Below, one piece after another: positions 45,230 through 53,549 of a DNA stretch of 64,000 bases. The DNA is from JAGPUQ01 sp036961295. GTDB lineage: Bacteria; Pseudomonadota; Gammaproteobacteria; Pseudomonadales; Porticoccaceae. Position numbers and translations under genes: made by a program. The stretch's first letter is position 1. Each line of letters opens with the position of its first letter. Below the pieces are notes generated by a model, which was not told where the DNA came from, made no database searches, and saw nothing but the letters and a program-made list of their open reading frames with translations. The stretch is from positions 1,426,001-1,490,000 of the forward strand of contig JBALVX010000001.1 of the NCBI GenBank assembly GCA_036961295.1, in the 5' to 3' direction.

Positions 45230-47347
45230 ATGACTAATCATATCGACTCCTCACCCGGCAAGCCCACCCAAACCGATGCGCCGGAAGCACCGAATGCGCC
45301 GAATGCGCCGAATACAACAATAACCCCGGTGGACTTTACGCCTCTGGGTAAGCGTGGCAAACGCGCACATCGCCAGCGGCAATTGTGGTGGCCGCTTACT
45401 GGAATATTTCTGCTGATGGCTGCTACGGTGTTGTGGTTTTTAAGCACGGCCCAGACCGTAGTGATTGAAGCGGAGCCCACTAGCGCCACGGTAAACATTG
45501 ACGGCGGTTTTAACCTTCGTCTCGCCGAACATTTTTTAATGCGTCGCGGCAACTACCAACTCGAGGCTAAAGCCAAAGGTTACCAACCCTTTCAGCAAGC
45601 GCTATTAGTCAATGATAAAGACAATCAACGACATCGCATCACGCTGATTAAACTGCCCGGCCATCTGGAGATTAACACCCTGCCCGAAGGAGTTAGCGTC
45701 ACCATTGATGGTAAAGCGCGCGGTAGAACGCCGCTGATCGCAGACCAACTGAAACCCGGAAATCACCAGATTAGCCTGCAACATCCCCGCTACCTGGCTA
45801 TGGAGCGAGCCGTCGACATTGAGGGCTTAGATAAAACGCAAACACTGACAGCTGAGCTGCAACCCGCCTGGGGCGACATCAGCATTGCGTCGGAACCCAG
45901 CGGCGCTGCCATCATTGTTGCCGGAGAACGACAAAATATCACCCCGGCCACGGTAACTGCGGTTCATGGTCAGGAATTAAGTCTAATCCTACCCGGTCGT
46001 AAACCCTGGAAAAAAATCATCGAAGTTGCTCCCGGTCAGCAGCTCGATCTTGGCTTGATCACCCTACTCCCAGCGGATGCGCTGCTCAATATAAACACGC
46101 AACCGGCTGGCGCAAGCATCACCGTGGACGATGAGTATCGCGGCGTTTCACCGCTCAAGATCGAACTATCCCCGAAACAAAATCATAAAATAAAACTATT
46201 TCTCGCGGGTTACCAAAGCGCGACGCGAACCATGACCCTGGCTTCCGGCGCCGAAGACACTCTCGACCTTGCCCTCACCGCTCGACTCGGTACGGTAAAT
46301 ATATCCCTACAGCCCCAGGGAGCCAGCCTTTATATTGATGGCAAAGCTCAGGGCAACGATATTACTAATTTAAGACTACCCGCCCGCCCTCACCTGTTTA
46401 AAGTGGAAAAGAACGGCTACCTCAGCGAACAAAAAACCATTACGCCAAAACCCGGCGTTGTGCAGTCTCTGAGTTTCAGATTACAAACGCCGGAACAACA
46501 ACGTCTCGCCGCCATACCGACTAGCCTGCAAAGCCCTGCTGGTCAGACCCTTAAATTATTTCGACCCAACACCAGCTTTACTATGGGTGCCCCCCGCCGC
46601 GAGCAAGGTCGTCGCGCCAACGAGGCACAACGCACAGTCACGCTGTCAAAACCTTTTTACTTAAGTGTTAAAGAAGTCAGCAACAGTGAATTTAAAAAGT
46701 ATCGCAGCAGTCACAGTTCCAGCCATATCAAACGAAAAACGCTGGATACCGGCAAACAACCCGTCGTGCGTGTTAGCTGGAATGACGCCGCACTCTATTG
46801 CAACTGGCTCAGCGAGCAGGAAGGGCTAGAACCTTTTTATCAAGTCAGCGGTGGCAACATTAGTAGTGATGCTAACAGCCCCAGCAAGGGCTACCGACTG
46901 CCCACCGAGGCAGAGTGGGCCTGGGCGGCGCGAGCCAACAGCGCCGGCGCTGTGCTCAAATACTCCAGGGGAAGTACTTTCCTTCCCCCAGCCAAAACCA
47001 CCAATATCGCTGACAATAGCGCACTCAGTATCGTTGGCACGGCATTATCTGCTTACCAGGATGGTTTTTCCGTAAGCGCGCCAGCGGGTAGTTTTCCCGC
47101 TAACCCCAAAGGCTTGTTTGATTTGGATGGTAACGTGGCGGAATGGGTACACGATTATTACGGTATCGGTGGCCCGTCGAAGACCACCGACCCTCTCGGG
47201 CCGGAAACAGGGCAGTACCGCGTGATTCGCGGCCCGAGCTGGCGTCACAGCCGGATCACTGAACTTAGATTATCCTATCGGGATTATGCCGCCGACAGTA
47301 AAAACCGGGATGATTTGGGTTTTCGCGTGGCTCGTTACCTGAATTAA
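45230..47347 (+). CDS. PEGA repeats fused to pseudo formylglycine-generating-enzyme domain
   Basis: 705 aa. Cytoplasmic tail with APN repeats, one TM (about 53-73), then about five PEGA-like beta repeats in the periplasm (for instance PEGVSVTIDGKARGRTP, PAGASITVDDEYRGVSP, PQGASLYIDGKAQG), then an FGE/SUMF1 fold (about 430-705). The FGE part carries VRVSWNDAALYCNWLSE, GYRLPTEAEWAWAAR, GLFDLDGNVAEWVHDYYG and RGPSWRHS. The Cys pair that forms the active site of true formylglycine enzymes is absent from the usual C-terminal position, so catalysis is doubtful and a ligand- or peptidoglycan-binding role is more likely. PEGA repeats are common in surface-linked proteins. Confidence 0.85.
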   Translation: MTNHIDSSPGKPTQTDAPEAPNAPNAPNTTITPVDFTPLGKRGKRAHRQRQLWWPLTGIFLLMAATVLWFLSTAQTVVIEAEPTSATVNIDGGFNLRLAEHFLMRRGNYQLEAKAKGYQPFQQALLVNDKDNQRHRITLIKLPGHLEINTLPEGVSVTIDGKARGRTPLIADQLKPGNHQISLQHPRYLAMERAVDIEGLDKTQTLTAELQPAWGDISIASEPSGAAIIVAGERQNITPATVTAVHGQELSLILPGRKPWKKIIEVAPGQQLDLGLITLLPADALLNINTQPAGASITVDDEYRGVSPLKIELSPKQNHKIKLFLAGYQSATRTMTLASGAEDTLDLALTARLGTVNISLQPQGASLYIDGKAQGNDITNLRLPARPHLFKVEKNGYLSEQKTITPKPGVVQSLSFRLQTPEQQRLAAIPTSLQSPAGQTLKLFRPNTSFTMGAPRREQGRRANEAQRTVTLSKPFYLSVKEVSNSEFKKYRSSHSSSHIKRKTLDTGKQPVVRVSWNDAALYCNWLSEQEGLEPFYQVSGGNISSDANSPSKGYRLPTEAEWAWAARANSAGAVLKYSRGSTFLPPAKTTNIADNSALSIVGTALSAYQDGFSVSAPAGSFPANPKGLFDLDGNVAEWVHDYYGIGGPSKTTDPLGPETGQYRVIRGPSWRHSRITELRLSYRDYAADSKNRDDLGFRVARYLN

Positions 47348-47390
47348 AGAGCTTGATTGAAAGGCTTTAAACAAAACACCGGATTAAAAA

Positions 47391-47723
47391 ATGCCAATTT
47401 ACTTTATCTACAATAAATTTATTTTCGCCAGGCAAATCGGCATCGCGTTATTGATGGTTATTTTTTCATTGATGCTTGTTTCATCGATAACTGAGGCCGC
47501 CGAAAAAAATACTCCTACAGAGAGTACGCCAATTCCCTCTACTCCTATCAGCACGCAGGATCAAACTCCGAAAACAGCGCCCAGACCCAAAGTAAAAGCC
47601 AAGTCAGCCCAATCAAATACAGCCGGATCCAAAACACCTCAAACTAGAGCACCAAAACCAGGCTTTAAACCCAGTGAAAAAATATCAGAAGACTTATCCG
47701 TGCCTTTCCCAGTAGATATTTGA
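47391..47723 (+). CDS. Small Pro/Thr/Lys-rich exported protein
   Basis: 110 aa. A hydrophobic signal or anchor (about 14-36, IGIALLMVIFSLMLVSSITEA) precedes a Pro/Ser/Thr/Lys-rich unstructured stretch and a short C-terminal motif (FKPSEKISEDLSVPFPVDI). The low-complexity stretch would span part of the periplasm, like a miniature TonB, and the C-terminal motif may be a docking peptide. It lies directly before the channel protein gene. I do not recognise a family. Confidence 0.55.
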   Translation: MPIYFIYNKFIFARQIGIALLMVIFSLMLVSSITEAAEKNTPTESTPIPSTPISTQDQTPKTAPRPKVKAKSAQSNTAGSKTPQTRAPKPGFKPSEKISEDLSVPFPVDI

Positions 47724-47787
47724 TAAGGTCTCGGCTATCGAAAAAATCTGTCATTAAAAACGACTGTTATAAATTCAGGAAATATTA

Positions 47788-48585
47788 ATGAAACACAGCC
47801 AATCGAACGATTTTCTTTATCAGCTTTTTGCTCTGCTTATCGCCGTGATCCTGGTACACGCACTGTACGTGGTACTGATTCGTCCCCAGGCTGCAGCTAT
47901 CCTGGAAGATCGCCTGGCCCAGGAGGCCGCGGGTGAACTAGTAGTAGTCGAGCGCTCTATGTATGTGGTGGTCAAAGACTACGAGCAGGAAACCTGCTTT
48001 ATTTTGATGCTGTGGGCGATGGCGATTATGGGCTTCAAAGCCCGAGATTTACTGGCTGAACGAAAACTGCTCCAACAAACGCTGATTCAGGTCGGCGAAG
48101 GCAGCCGCGTCTTACCGGAAGACGCTCGTCAACTATCGCGCCCGGTACAAGCTTTGGCAGAAAACCAACGGGACTATTTACTGCCCCGAGCGCTGATCAC
48201 TGGCCTGCATCGCTTTCAATCTACTCGCAATATTCAAGATGTATCGAGCGCCATTAGCGAGACCTGCGAAACCGAATCCGACCGTCTCGATTCAGAACTG
48301 TCGATGGTGCGCTACATTGCCTGGGCGATTCCCTCTATCGGCTTTATCGGCACCGTACGCGGTATTGGTGAAGCGCTCAGCCAGGCTCATAAAGCAGTGG
48401 AGGGCGACATCGCCGGGGTCACCGCAAGCTTAGGGGTCGCATTTAATTCCACCTTTATTGCGCTGGTGATCAGTATTGTGGTGATGTTTCTAATGCACCA
48501 ATTGCAATTATTGCAGGAGCGTTTAGTGCTCGATACCCACAGTTATTGTGACCAAAATCTACTACGCCACCTGCAGGTCGATTGA
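47788..48585 (+). CDS. MotA/TolQ/ExbB-like proton channel protein
   Basis: 265 aa. TM segments lie near 13-33, 67-84, 172-192 and 208-235. The last two form the family core: YIAWAIPSIGFIGTVRGIGEAL and VTASLGVAFNSTFIALVISIVV, matching the TolQ/ExbB motif around the channel-lining Thr. A cytoplasmic helical loop lies between residues 90 and 165. In TolQ, ExbB and MotA this subunit forms a pentamer around an Asp-bearing partner helix. No classic ExbD/TolR gene accompanies it. The two vWA proteins encoded 1.4-2.5 kb downstream carry a suitable Asp anchor and are the likely partners. Confidence 0.85.
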   Translation: MKHSQSNDFLYQLFALLIAVILVHALYVVLIRPQAAAILEDRLAQEAAGELVVVERSMYVVVKDYEQETCFILMLWAMAIMGFKARDLLAERKLLQQTLIQVGEGSRVLPEDARQLSRPVQALAENQRDYLLPRALITGLHRFQSTRNIQDVSSAISETCETESDRLDSELSMVRYIAWAIPSIGFIGTVRGIGEALSQAHKAVEGDIAGVTASLGVAFNSTFIALVISIVVMFLMHQLQLLQERLVLDTHSYCDQNLLRHLQVD

Positions 48586-48590
48586 GCCTG

Positions 48591-50015
48591 ATGAGCAAAG
48601 CAAGCCCGGCCATTATTGAACTCAACGACACTGGCATCGTCTGTCATCACGGCGAGCAGAAAATACTGAGTCCGGGTTACGCGCTATTGACCAAGCAGGG
48701 CGTTACCACTGGCAGCGCTGCTCGCGCCCGCGCCTGGCTTGAACCGCAACACAGTTTTAATCAGTACTGGCATCAACTCAGCATGGCTCCGCTCAGCGCT
48801 CATAATGCTCACGCCCGCCACTACGCCGACCTCGCCTACGCCCAGTTGCAACAATTGCATTTGGAAGCCGGCGCACCCAAAGAAATTATTTTTAGCATCC
48901 CCGGTAGTTTCAGCCACGAACAACTCGCCATCCTGCTCGGACTCGCCAAGGCCTGTGGGCTTGAGGTTGCAGGCCTGGTGGACAGTGCCGTATGTGCGCT
49001 TGCCAGCAACCACCTTGAGATCACCGACAACCTTGATATTAAAAACGCCGTGCATGTGGATATTCAGTTGCATAACGCGGTACTCACTACCCTCACTTGC
49101 GATACCAGTAATGACCATACGGATCAGTACGCTGCGCCGCATATCCATCGAAAAGAAGTATTTCCGCTCACCGGCTTCGGTTTAAAAAGTCTCGAAGACG
49201 CGTGGATACAAGCAATTGCTAAACGCTTTGTCGGAGAATATCGTTATGATCCCTTGCACACCGCGACCGAGGAGCAAGCTCTGCGCGATCAACTTTCCGG
49301 CTGGCTCCTTGCATTAGAAACAGCAAGCGAAATCACCATTAGTCTTGCCACGCCCACTGAGCAACTACGGCTGGGTATGACACGCACTAATTTCATTGAG
49401 GCGGTACAAGAAAAGCTTGAAGCCTTAAGCCACGCGGCCATTCGCACCGTCAATGAACATGCTGATAACACATCACTACTCCTTTCTCACCGAGTTGCGG
49501 CATTACCCGGAATAGACGCACTATTTCCGGGAGCCTTTAGCTTACCTGCAGATAGTGTCATCGCAGGCTGCCGTGCTCACCAGGCGACAATCACCAACTT
49601 CCAGGAACAGGTTCTGGTGACGGCCTTACCGCTCGGAAAAACCTCGAGCAAATCTGACAAGCTTTTATCGAAAAACATTCTCGCGAACAAAGCGGAAGCC
49701 ACCCACCTTCTGTATCAACACCAGGCCTATGCGATTAATCACGGCCTTACCCTGAAGCCGCATAAAGACGGACTGATTATTCAGCCACTTGATCCACAAG
49801 ACTCACATCCAAAAAACTCACACCCAAAAAGTAATAACCCTGATGAGATTTACCTGCTAAAGGATGATGAAAGCTTAAGGCTCAGCACAAGGCAAACCGT
49901 AGACTGTAGCGGCGATAGCAATGCTCTCAAAGCCGGGGACACACTGACTATTAGTAACGGTGATGAGCAGAATTCAACTCATGATTCACGTCTGGAACTC
50001 ATCCAGGTGCTGTAA
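48591..50015 (+). CDS. Actin/Hsp70-like ATPase-fold protein
   Basis: 474 aa from the ATG at 48591; a TTG three codons earlier is in frame and overlaps the previous stop. The N-terminal two thirds read like an actin/Hsp70 fold of the PilM/FtsA type (AIIELNDTGIVCH, EIIFSIPGSFSHEQLAILLGLAKACGLEVAGLVDSAVCAL, VHVDIQLHNAVLTTLT). The glycine-rich phosphate loops of Hsp70 are weak, so nucleotide binding is not assured. The C-terminal 100 residues (DEIYLLKDDESLRLSTRQT ... LKAGDTLTI) resemble an FHA-like or small beta sandwich domain; that is a weak guess. No membrane segment: a cytoplasmic partner of the inner-membrane motor. The next gene starts on the last base of its stop codon. Confidence 0.65.
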   Translation: MSKASPAIIELNDTGIVCHHGEQKILSPGYALLTKQGVTTGSAARARAWLEPQHSFNQYWHQLSMAPLSAHNAHARHYADLAYAQLQQLHLEAGAPKEIIFSIPGSFSHEQLAILLGLAKACGLEVAGLVDSAVCALASNHLEITDNLDIKNAVHVDIQLHNAVLTTLTCDTSNDHTDQYAAPHIHRKEVFPLTGFGLKSLEDAWIQAIAKRFVGEYRYDPLHTATEEQALRDQLSGWLLALETASEITISLATPTEQLRLGMTRTNFIEAVQEKLEALSHAAIRTVNEHADNTSLLLSHRVAALPGIDALFPGAFSLPADSVIAGCRAHQATITNFQEQVLVTALPLGKTSSKSDKLLSKNILANKAEATHLLYQHQAYAINHGLTLKPHKDGLIIQPLDPQDSHPKNSHPKSNNPDEIYLLKDDESLRLSTRQTVDCSGDSNALKAGDTLTISNGDEQNSTHDSRLELIQVL

Positions 50016-51082
50016 TGAAGCGAAGCAAACGCCATGTCAGCACCTTCAGTTTATCGTTTCTCGACATTATGGCCTGTGGCCTGGGTGCGGTTACCTTATT
50101 ATTTTTGATTCTTAAACACGACAGCTCCACCGCTTTTGAAAACGTCAATCCCAACCTGAGTGCCGAGGTAAAACTATTAAACGAAGATATTCGTGTCGGC
50201 GAAGAAAATAAAGTAACGCTGCGCAATAGTCTGCAACAATCCGCACAGGAGCTGGTAACAGCTCAGGGGCTTGCCGATCGTGTATTGGAGCAACTTAACG
50301 AAAAGCGTCGGGAACTGGGCATCCAGTCTGATCCAAAAGAGATTGCCCTGCTGCGCCAGCAAGTCGAAGCGCTGGAGCGTAAAACTCAGCAACTAAAAGA
50401 GCAGGACCAGGGCCCGGATCTGGTTGCTCTCAAAGGCCAGGGTGACCGCCAATACCTCACCGGCCTCAAACTCGGCGGCAATCGGATATTAATTTTGGTG
50501 GACGCTTCTGCCAGCATGCTGGATAACACCATCGTCAATGTGATTCGGCGTCGCAATATGTCTGACGCGGTTAAACTAAAATCTCCGAAATGGCGGCGTA
50601 CCGTGCGTACCGTGGAGTGGCTGGTGGCGCAACTACCCAAGCAGAGTCGCTATCAGGTGTATACCTTTTCGACCACAAGCGTACCCAGCACCCCGGGCAC
50701 ACGAGGGCAGTGGTTGGACGCCGCCAATCGCGGATCCATCAACACGTCGCTGAGCAAACTGCGCGGCACCATCCCGGCACAGGGTACCAGCTTGATTAAT
50801 GCCTTCGGCGCGATAAATGATTTCAGTCTCAAGCCCGACAATGTTTTTTTGATCACCGACGGCTTACCGACTCAGGGGAAAACCACTCCCAGAGGTGGCA
50901 CCGTATCCAGTAACGCCCGGGTCAAATTATTTAACAGCGCCATCGCCACCCTGCCCTCGCGACTTCCCGTCAATGTCATACTGATGCCGATGGAAGGCGA
51001 TCCGGAAGCCGCCAGCTTGTTCTGGCAATTGGGCTTGATTTCCAAAGGTGCATTTTTAAGTCCCGCAAGCGATTGGCCATAA
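50015..51082 (+). CDS. von Willebrand A protein with TolR/ExbD-like anchor, 1
   Basis: 355 aa. A basic N-terminus (1-10) leads into one TM (about 14-34) that starts SFLDIMACGLGAV, with Asp17 at its edge, then a coiled coil (about 50-135) and a vWA domain (about 155-350). The MIDAS signature is DASAS (in ILILVDASASM), with the threonine and aspartate metal ligands likely in AQGTSLINAF and LITDGLPTQ. Topology should be N-in with the vWA domain in the periplasm. The same TM motif recurs in the next gene, and both recall the single Asp-bearing helix of TolR. I infer that it replaces ExbD in a motor with the ExbB-like protein. Confidence 0.8.
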   Translation: MKRSKRHVSTFSLSFLDIMACGLGAVTLLFLILKHDSSTAFENVNPNLSAEVKLLNEDIRVGEENKVTLRNSLQQSAQELVTAQGLADRVLEQLNEKRRELGIQSDPKEIALLRQQVEALERKTQQLKEQDQGPDLVALKGQGDRQYLTGLKLGGNRILILVDASASMLDNTIVNVIRRRNMSDAVKLKSPKWRRTVRTVEWLVAQLPKQSRYQVYTFSTTSVPSTPGTRGQWLDAANRGSINTSLSKLRGTIPAQGTSLINAFGAINDFSLKPDNVFLITDGLPTQGKTTPRGGTVSSNARVKLFNSAIATLPSRLPVNVILMPMEGDPEAASLFWQLGLISKGAFLSPASDWP

Positions 51083-51106
51083 AACCGCTATGTTTATAAA
51101 ATCCTT

Positions 51107-52087
51107 ATGAAAAAGAAAAAACGCCCAGGACTGGAAACTAACATTTCTTTTCTGGATGTCATCAGTTGCGGCTTTGGCGCAATCGTCCTGTTGTTATTGA
51201 TCGCTAAAACCGTTGATCACACTAGCCTGGAAGAGAGCATTCCGCTCGACGGTAGTATTGAAAACTTACAGGAACAGCTGTTCACCCTACGTGGCGAAAG
51301 CCGGGTTCTCAACCGGGACTTAACTCAACAACAGGAACAGCTCTCGAAACAAAAAGCCCGCATCGCGCGATTGCGAGAACAGCTAGCCTCGGCTGAAAAA
51401 CAAAGCGAAACCACCATCGTCGACAGCGGGGAAACCGAAGAGCTAAGCCTGGCCCTACAGGTACTCACGGAGGAAATGCAGCGCCTACTTGGCCGCGACC
51501 ATCGCCGTAAAAATCAAGTGGTCGGTGGCATCCCGGTCGATAGCGAATACATCGTTTTTATTATCGACACCTCCGGCAGTATGTTCAATTACGCCTGGCC
51601 CAAGGTACGTAAAGAGATGATTAGTATTCTCGACATCTACCCTAAGGTAAAGGGCATTCAGGTTATGAACGACATGGGTGGCTATATGTTTTCCGGTTAT
51701 CGGGGCAGATGGATTCCCGATACGCCCGGTCGCCGCAAAGCCATTATTAACCGACTTAATACCTGGACCCCCTTTAGTAATTCTAGCCCGGCAGAAGGTG
51801 TTCAGCGAGCCATTCGCGCCTTTTATGCCTCTGACAAACGTATTAGCCTCTATGTGTTTGGCGACGATTTCACCGGCGGCTCTATCGCTCAGGTCTTAGA
51901 TACCGTCTCTCGCGCCAACCATCGTAAAAACGGTCGACCAATGGTGCGCATCCACACTATTGGTTTTCCGGTACACTTCCTGGCTCCTGGGGGCAGGGCG
52001 AAAAGCGCAAGCCGCTTTGCCAATTTGATGCGTGAAATGAGTTACCGCAATGGCGGCACCTTTGTTGGCCTAAACAGTCTTAACTAA
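51107..52087 (+). CDS. von Willebrand A protein with TolR/ExbD-like anchor, 2
   Basis: 326 aa, the same design as the preceding gene. A poly-Lys/Arg N-terminus is followed by a TM (about 14-34) starting SFLDVISCGFGAI with Asp17 and Cys21 in register with the first protein, a coiled coil (about 45-120), and a vWA domain (about 145-326) with the MIDAS motif DTSGS and later DDFTGGSI. The two proteins share the anchor closely but the vWA domains are diverged, so they may form a heteromeric stator. The gap to the first vWA gene is 24 nt. Confidence 0.8.
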   Translation: MKKKKRPGLETNISFLDVISCGFGAIVLLLLIAKTVDHTSLEESIPLDGSIENLQEQLFTLRGESRVLNRDLTQQQEQLSKQKARIARLREQLASAEKQSETTIVDSGETEELSLALQVLTEEMQRLLGRDHRRKNQVVGGIPVDSEYIVFIIDTSGSMFNYAWPKVRKEMISILDIYPKVKGIQVMNDMGGYMFSGYRGRWIPDTPGRRKAIINRLNTWTPFSNSSPAEGVQRAIRAFYASDKRISLYVFGDDFTGGSIAQVLDTVSRANHRKNGRPMVRIHTIGFPVHFLAPGGRAKSASRFANLMREMSYRNGGTFVGLNSLN

Positions 52088-52175
52088 GCGCTGGCTTTAC
52101 CGGTAACACAACCTGGAAATCGAGCCCGTAAACCAAGCCCGTAGCCTACGGCCCACAAATCAGGGCGAGGAAAGA

Positions 52176-52823
52176 ATGCTAGCAGTCGCTCCAAACCTGA
52201 AAACAACATTCAAACTGCCAGCGAAACTACTACTGGCCGTTTGTTTTGTCCTTTCGCTTAGCGGCTGTGCAACCCATGTCGAAGTCTCTGGGACTTTCCC
52301 AAAACCCCTGAGCCGACAATACCCCTTTACTACCACGCTGGTGTTTAACGAAGATTTCCGCAACTATCGTTTTGAAAACCTGGCGCCTCGAGAAGTCAGC
52401 GTTGCGGTTGGCGATACTCAAGTACAACTGTTTCAGGCCGTCTCCGGCAGTATGTTTAAAGGCACCGAAGTTCGCGACCTTATACCAGAAAGCGTGACTA
52501 CCGACTTAATTTTTAAGCCCACGGTGGCCGACGTGCAAATTGCCATGCCTTACGAGACCCAGCTCAAGGTGTTTGAAGTGTGGATCAAATACAATATTGA
52601 GTTATTTGATCACAATGGCGAATTGATTGCAGCGTGGGTAATGCCCGCCTATGGAAAAACCCCCACCCGTTTCCTAAAATCTGAAAGTGATGCGCTTAAC
52701 CAGGCCGCGATGGTGGCGCTGCGCGATGCCGGTGCCAACCTGATCACCTCATTTGGGAACGTACCCCAGGTCAAAGCCTGGCTGGCAGCCCAGAACGCTA
52801 AGGGAGCAGCCCTGACACCATGA
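52176..52823 (+). CDS. Lipoprotein of the 40-55 kb cluster, 1
   Basis: 215 aa with a strong ribosome site (GAGGAAAG) before ATG 52176. The signal has lipobox LSGC near residue 31. The mature part is a compact mixed alpha/beta domain with SRQYPFTTTLVFNEDFRNYRFEN and, towards the end, DALNQAAMVALRDAGANLITSF, a pattern I know from lipoproteins such as LpoB- or YajG-like proteins, though this is only a resemblance. It probably sits on the inner leaflet of the outer membrane, where it could be the docking partner of the vWA proteins. The stop overlaps the next start by 4 nt (ATGA). Confidence 0.75.
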   Translation: MLAVAPNLKTTFKLPAKLLLAVCFVLSLSGCATHVEVSGTFPKPLSRQYPFTTTLVFNEDFRNYRFENLAPREVSVAVGDTQVQLFQAVSGSMFKGTEVRDLIPESVTTDLIFKPTVADVQIAMPYETQLKVFEVWIKYNIELFDHNGELIAAWVMPAYGKTPTRFLKSESDALNQAAMVALRDAGANLITSFGNVPQVKAWLAAQNAKGAALTP

Positions 52824-53521
52824 AACTGCCGCTCTGCAAGCGCTCTACAACGGGCTGCCAGTCACAGACTATTTTCACACTAATTGCGCCATTGCTACTG
52901 CTGACCCTATCAGCATGCACTACCACCACCATTGACGAGTATCGCGAAAGTCCGTCTCAATTAACCATGAACGGGAATGAGACCGTCGTCGTATTGGGGC
53001 GACGCCACGCGGGCGACTACGAGACCGAGCCAAAATTTATTGATTGTATTGGCGAAAGTCTAAACAAGGCCCCCACTGTAACCGTGCTGCCCGAAACAAC
53101 TTTTGTCGATGCACTCTATCCCTGGTTTGAACCGCGCACCGCGCCTCTTGGTTTACGTCGCCTGGAAAAAATGCTGGTAGATCCCCTTATCGGCCAGCAC
53201 ATTCGACAACACGGTGTACGCTATATGATCTGGGTAGATGGCAGTACCGCCACCACCGATAAAGACGGTTCGGTAAGCTGTGCTATCGGACCGGGTGGTG
53301 GTGGTTGCTTCGGCTTTGCCACCTGGGAAAAAACCGCTAGCTACGAGGCCATTATTTGGGATCTGAATCAACTAGACGAGCGCGGTCGAGTCAAGGTCAA
53401 CGCTAAAGGCTCCTCGTATCTGATTGCTATTGGCGCGCCAATCCCCATCATCGCCCAGGTGCAGGATAAAGCCTGCGCGGGTATCGGCAAGCAACTACGT
53501 ACTTTTTTTACCGAACAATAA
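52820..53521 (+). CDS. Lipoprotein of the 40-55 kb cluster, 2
   Basis: 233 aa. A lipobox-like LSAC lies near residue 33 (LLLTLSACTTTT). The mature domain starts DEYRESPSQ and contains ETVVVLGRRHAGDYETE and a glycine-rich loop CAIGPGGGGCFGF flanked by two Cys that could form a disulfide, then YEAIIWDLNQLDERGRVKV. The pattern of a short C-terminal CAGIGKQL is also seen. Function not recognised. Translationally coupled to the preceding lipoprotein gene; the pair probably forms a complex. Confidence 0.72.
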   Translation: MKLPLCKRSTTGCQSQTIFTLIAPLLLLTLSACTTTTIDEYRESPSQLTMNGNETVVVLGRRHAGDYETEPKFIDCIGESLNKAPTVTVLPETTFVDALYPWFEPRTAPLGLRRLEKMLVDPLIGQHIRQHGVRYMIWVDGSTATTDKDGSVSCAIGPGGGGCFGFATWEKTASYEAIIWDLNQLDERGRVKVNAKGSSYLIAIGAPIPIIAQVQDKACAGIGKQLRTFFTEQ

Positions 53522-53549
53522 GGTCTCTTATAAACAGGAAGCTTTCATA

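Noticed and set aside
45230..47347. Functional sulfatase-modifying enzyme
   Set aside because: The catalytic Cys pair is not seen and no sulfatase gene is nearby.
47788..52087. Zorya-type defence system (MotA-like plus partner)
   Set aside because: A ZorB-like OmpA/MotB protein and ZorC/D/E effectors are missing; the partners here are vWA proteins and lipoproteins.
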